Shown: positions 6,444-7,605 of the stretch, piece after piece | Layout of the letters: each line of letters opens with the position of its first letter | How positions within the stretch are numbered: position 1 is the first letter of the stretch | Assembly (NCBI GenBank): GCA_964570825.1 | Contig: CAZMZJ010000034.1 | Coordinates: forward strand, 1 to 7,605 | DNA from: UMGS1002 sp964570825 | Lineage (GTDB): Bacteria; Bacillota; Clostridia; Oscillospirales; CAG-272 | DNA: 7,605 nucleotides | Reading direction: 5' to 3' | Position numbers and translations under genes: made by a program | Notes under the pieces: generated by a model | Told to the model about the DNA's origin: nothing | What the model saw: the letters and a program-made list of their open reading frames with translations, nothing else | Databases searched by the model: none

Positions 6444-6862
6444 CCGAGAACCAGAAAACCCGAATCCTTGAGATGCGCCGCCTCGGCTGCACCTACCGCC
6501 ATATTGCCGCCAACCTCTCCCTGCCGGAGGGAACCGTCAAGACCTGCTGCCTTCGCGCTGCCAAGAAAGAACTGCTCAGAGCACCCAGCGAAGCAGCAAA
6601 ATGTACATGCAAGCAGTGCGGAAAGGAAATCATCCAGGTTGCCAAGCGCAAGAAGAGGATCTTCTGCACCGATGCATGCCGCCAGAAATGGTGGGGTTCC
6701 CACCAGTTCCTGATAGATCCGGACTCGAGAGCCCGGCATCACTTCACCTGTGCACACTGCAACAAATCCTTCACCGCCTACGGCAATCCCAGGCGCAAGT
6801 TTTGCAGCCATGATTGCTACATCAAGAGCCGATATTACCAGGATGCTGATGATGGACGATGA
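6440..6862 (+). CDS. HTH plus double zinc-finger protein of a recombinase module
   Basis: A 140-residue protein. Residues 5-45 are a sigma-70-region-4-like HTH (ILEMRRLGCTYRHIAANLSL then PEGTVKTCCLRAAKKE). Two zinc-binding units follow: Cys57, Cys60, Cys76, Cys80 (C-x2-C-x15-C-x3-C), and Cys104, Cys107, Cys122, Cys126 (C-x2-C-x14-C-x3-C). A basic KRKKR lies inside the first. Proteins of this kind accompany serine recombinases in mobile elements of Clostridia, where they are annotated as sigma-factor-like; a role in regulation or DNA binding is inferred. The start at 6440 is chosen for AGGAG (6429-6433) and overlap with the leader ORF; the in-frame ATG at 6344 lacks an SD and lies in a hairpin loop. 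Its end overlaps the SHOCT-like gene by 14 bases. Confidence 0.75.
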   Translation: MTENQKTRILEMRRLGCTYRHIAANLSLPEGTVKTCCLRAAKKELLRAPSEAAKCTCKQCGKEIIQVAKRKKRIFCTDACRQKWWGSHQFLIDPDSRARHHFTCAHCNKSFTAYGNPRRKFCSHDCYIKSRYYQDADDGR

Positions 6863-7022
6863 GCGGTTCAGGGCCGAAACAGCCTATCAGGTTTCTCTCT
6901 CCCTGGCTGAAAGTCTTTTGAGTTCTGGCCTGCTGACCGAGGCTGAATTCACCAAGGCAAAAGATGTGCTGTTGGCAAGGTACAAGCCCGTGTTTGGAGG
7001 TTTGTTCGCTGAGTTCGGTTGA
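6849..7022 (+). CDS. Small SHOCT-like protein of a recombinase module
   Basis: A 57-residue protein starting MMDDERFRAE. The segment ESLLSSGLLTEAEFTKAKDV followed by LLARYKP is the short helical SHOCT pattern (L-x-x-x-G-x-[IL]-[ST]-x-x-E-[FY]). Small proteins of this form sit beside recombinase genes in Clostridia-type elements; no biochemical role is established to my knowledge. The start is 6849 or 6852, with only a weak AGGA (6840-6843). Translation probably depends on coupling with the zinc-finger gene it overlaps by 14 bases. A gap of 54 bases follows before the next gene. Confidence 0.65.
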   Translation: MMDDERFRAETAYQVSLSLAESLLSSGLLTEAEFTKAKDVLLARYKPVFGGLFAEFG

Positions 7023-7076
7023 CTTATGTTCCGATGTGAGTGATTGATACAATACAAATCATTACAGAGGAACAAT

Positions 7077-7433
7077 ATGGATACCAAACAAGAACCAAAG
7101 AGTTGCGCAAGGATCGAAGGGGTTGGGATTACAACAGGAAGGGATGGGCTGCCTGCAGAAGCTGAGGGACGGATACAGATTCAGGCGGATGAGAGCAGGT
7201 GCAAGCATTGCGGCAAGGAGATCGTCCAGATTGCCAAGCGCAAGAAGCGAATTTTCTGCTCCGATGTCTGCCGCCAGAAATGGTGGAATTCCCACTTGTT
7301 CATGATCAGCCAATCCTCGCAAGCCTTCCACCATTTCATCTGCCCGACCTGCAAAAAGCCCTTTACGGTCTACAGCAATGCAAAGCGTAAGTTCTGCAGC
7401 CACCACTGCTACATCCATTCACGTTATTACTAG
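7077..7433 (+). CDS. Paralogous double zinc-finger protein lacking the HTH
   Basis: A 118-residue protein. Residues 42-118 repeat the zinc-finger half of the gene at 6440: by hand, 53 of 77 aligned residues are identical with no gaps. All eight cysteines are kept (42, 45, 61, 65, 89, 92, 107, 111). The N-terminal HTH is absent and replaced by about 40 unrelated residues (SCARIEGVGITTGRDG and so on) with no recognisable fold. It ends right after SRYY, while the paralogue adds seven acidic residues. The start at 7077 has GAGG (7067-7070) six bases upstream; ATG 7044 has no SD. It may have arisen by tandem duplication and lost its HTH, or be a partner subunit. It may compete with the first copy. 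Confidence 0.7.
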   Translation: MDTKQEPKSCARIEGVGITTGRDGLPAEAEGRIQIQADESRCKHCGKEIVQIAKRKKRIFCSDVCRQKWWNSHLFMISQSSQAFHHFICPTCKKPFTVYSNAKRKFCSHHCYIHSRYY

Positions 7434-7438
7434 GACAA

Positions 7439-7477
7439 CCAACCTCACCTCCCCCCACCTGGGGGAGGGATGGTTGG
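7439..7477 (+). repeat. Strong GC-rich imperfect hairpin between zinc-finger and recombinase genes
   Basis: Inner stem: CCTCCCCC (7448-7455) with GGGGGAGG (7461-7468) around a 5-base loop. Outer stem: CCAACC (7439-7444) with GGTTGG (7472-7477). A 3-by-3 internal loop separates them, giving 14 base pairs in all. It starts six bases after a stop codon, so it could end transcription partly, but no T-run follows. Alternatives are a dispersed palindromic repeat or recombinase-site DNA. Confidence 0.65.
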
Positions 7478-7500
7478 CACACAGCACGCGGAGGAACAAT

Positions 7501-7563
7501 ATGAGTCACAAACAAAAAGCTTGCTTAACCTGCGTAGCGGGGACACGCATATGGCCAAGATAA
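7501..7563 (+). CDS. Short leader ORF (20 aa) overlapping the recombinase start
   Basis: ATG 7501 follows GGAGG (7490-7494) with six bases between. It encodes 20 residues (MSHKQKACLTC...RIWPR) ending at TAA 7561-7563, ten bases into the recombinase gene in another frame. Its initiation region repeats that of the gene at 7077: GAGGAACAATATG is identical (7067-7079 and 7491-7503), and the next codons also match partly (aaa caa, then tgc). It is either a coupling leader or the broken 5' end of a third copy of that gene. Confidence 0.45.
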   Translation: MSHKQKACLTCVAGTRIWPR

Positions 7564-7605
7564 CAAGAATCAATCCCCCCACTCCAACCCTTGCGGCCAA
7601 GAACC
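7551..7605 (+). CDS. N-terminus of probable large serine recombinase (3' truncated by window)
   Basis: Eighteen codons are visible: MAKITRINPPTPTLAAKN. The form MAKITxI followed by a Pro/Thr-rich stretch and then basic residues is how many large serine recombinases from Clostridia-type elements begin, just before their catalytic Y-x-R-V-S motif, which lies beyond the window. The gene content before it (HTH/zinc finger, SHOCT-like, zinc finger) supports this. The SD is weak (GGGGA 7539-7543); initiation is probably helped by the overlapping leader ORF at 7501. It would drive excision and integration of the element. Confidence 0.55.
   Translation, partial: MAKITRINPPTPTLAAKN

Noticed and set aside
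6302..6811. 169-codon open frame on the minus strand
   Set aside because: It lies antisense to the zinc-finger gene, whose eight spaced cysteines and paralogue show the plus strand is coding.
7062..7418. 118-codon minus-strand frame
   Set aside because: It mirrors the second zinc-finger gene and has no SD or recognisable domain.
1..7605. CRISPR array, tRNA, rRNA or insertion-sequence ends
   Set aside because: No regularly spaced repeats, no cloverleaf-like segment, and no transposase gene or terminal inverted repeats were seen by eye on either strand.

Overview
This is a bacterial DNA fragment that looks like an accessory (genomic island) region. A block of anti-phage or toxin-antitoxin cargo lies between two stretches of higher-GC DNA, and the right-hand stretch looks like the start of a serine-recombinase mobile module. 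The host cannot be named from the sequence. Strong Shine-Dalgarno (SD) sites, moderate GC, and the HTH/zinc-finger, small SHOCT-like and recombinase genes suggest a Clostridia-type Firmicute, or an anaerobe such as a Sphaerochaeta-like spirochaete that exchanges DNA with them. This is inference.

Layout. 2-172: 3' end of an unrecognised gene, GC-rich, followed by an orphan SD. 173-295: AT-rich gap with a candidate promoter. 296-2047: a DUF262 (GmrSD N-terminal) protein with a C-terminal HNH-like DUF1524 motif, probably a single-chain modification-dependent (type IV) restriction nuclease. 2227-4380: a tight three-gene operon of a small XRE-type HTH protein, a macrodomain antitoxin (DarG-like) and a DNA ADP-ribosyltransferase toxin (DarT-like), joined by start/stop overlaps and preceded by a good sigma-70 promoter. 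4499-6203, minus strand: a GLUG-repeat exported lipoprotein-like protein followed by a small four-helix membrane protein.

6311-7605: the mobile module on the plus strand. It holds stem-loops, a short leader ORF, an HTH plus double zinc-finger protein, a small SHOCT-like protein, a paralogous zinc-finger protein without the HTH, a strong GC-rich hairpin, a second short leader ORF, and the first codons of a probable large serine recombinase that runs off the window.

How the parts fit. The restriction-like protein and the DarTG-like system are two independent defence cargos. DarT would modify DNA bases, DarG would remove the mark and restrain DarT, and the HTH protein probably autoregulates the operon. 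The recombinase module is the likely vehicle for the island. The least expected features are the antitoxin-first XRE-DarG-DarT order, the uncharacterised C-terminal extensions on both DarG and DarT, and the repeated hairpin/SD/short-ORF arrangement ahead of two mobile-module genes.
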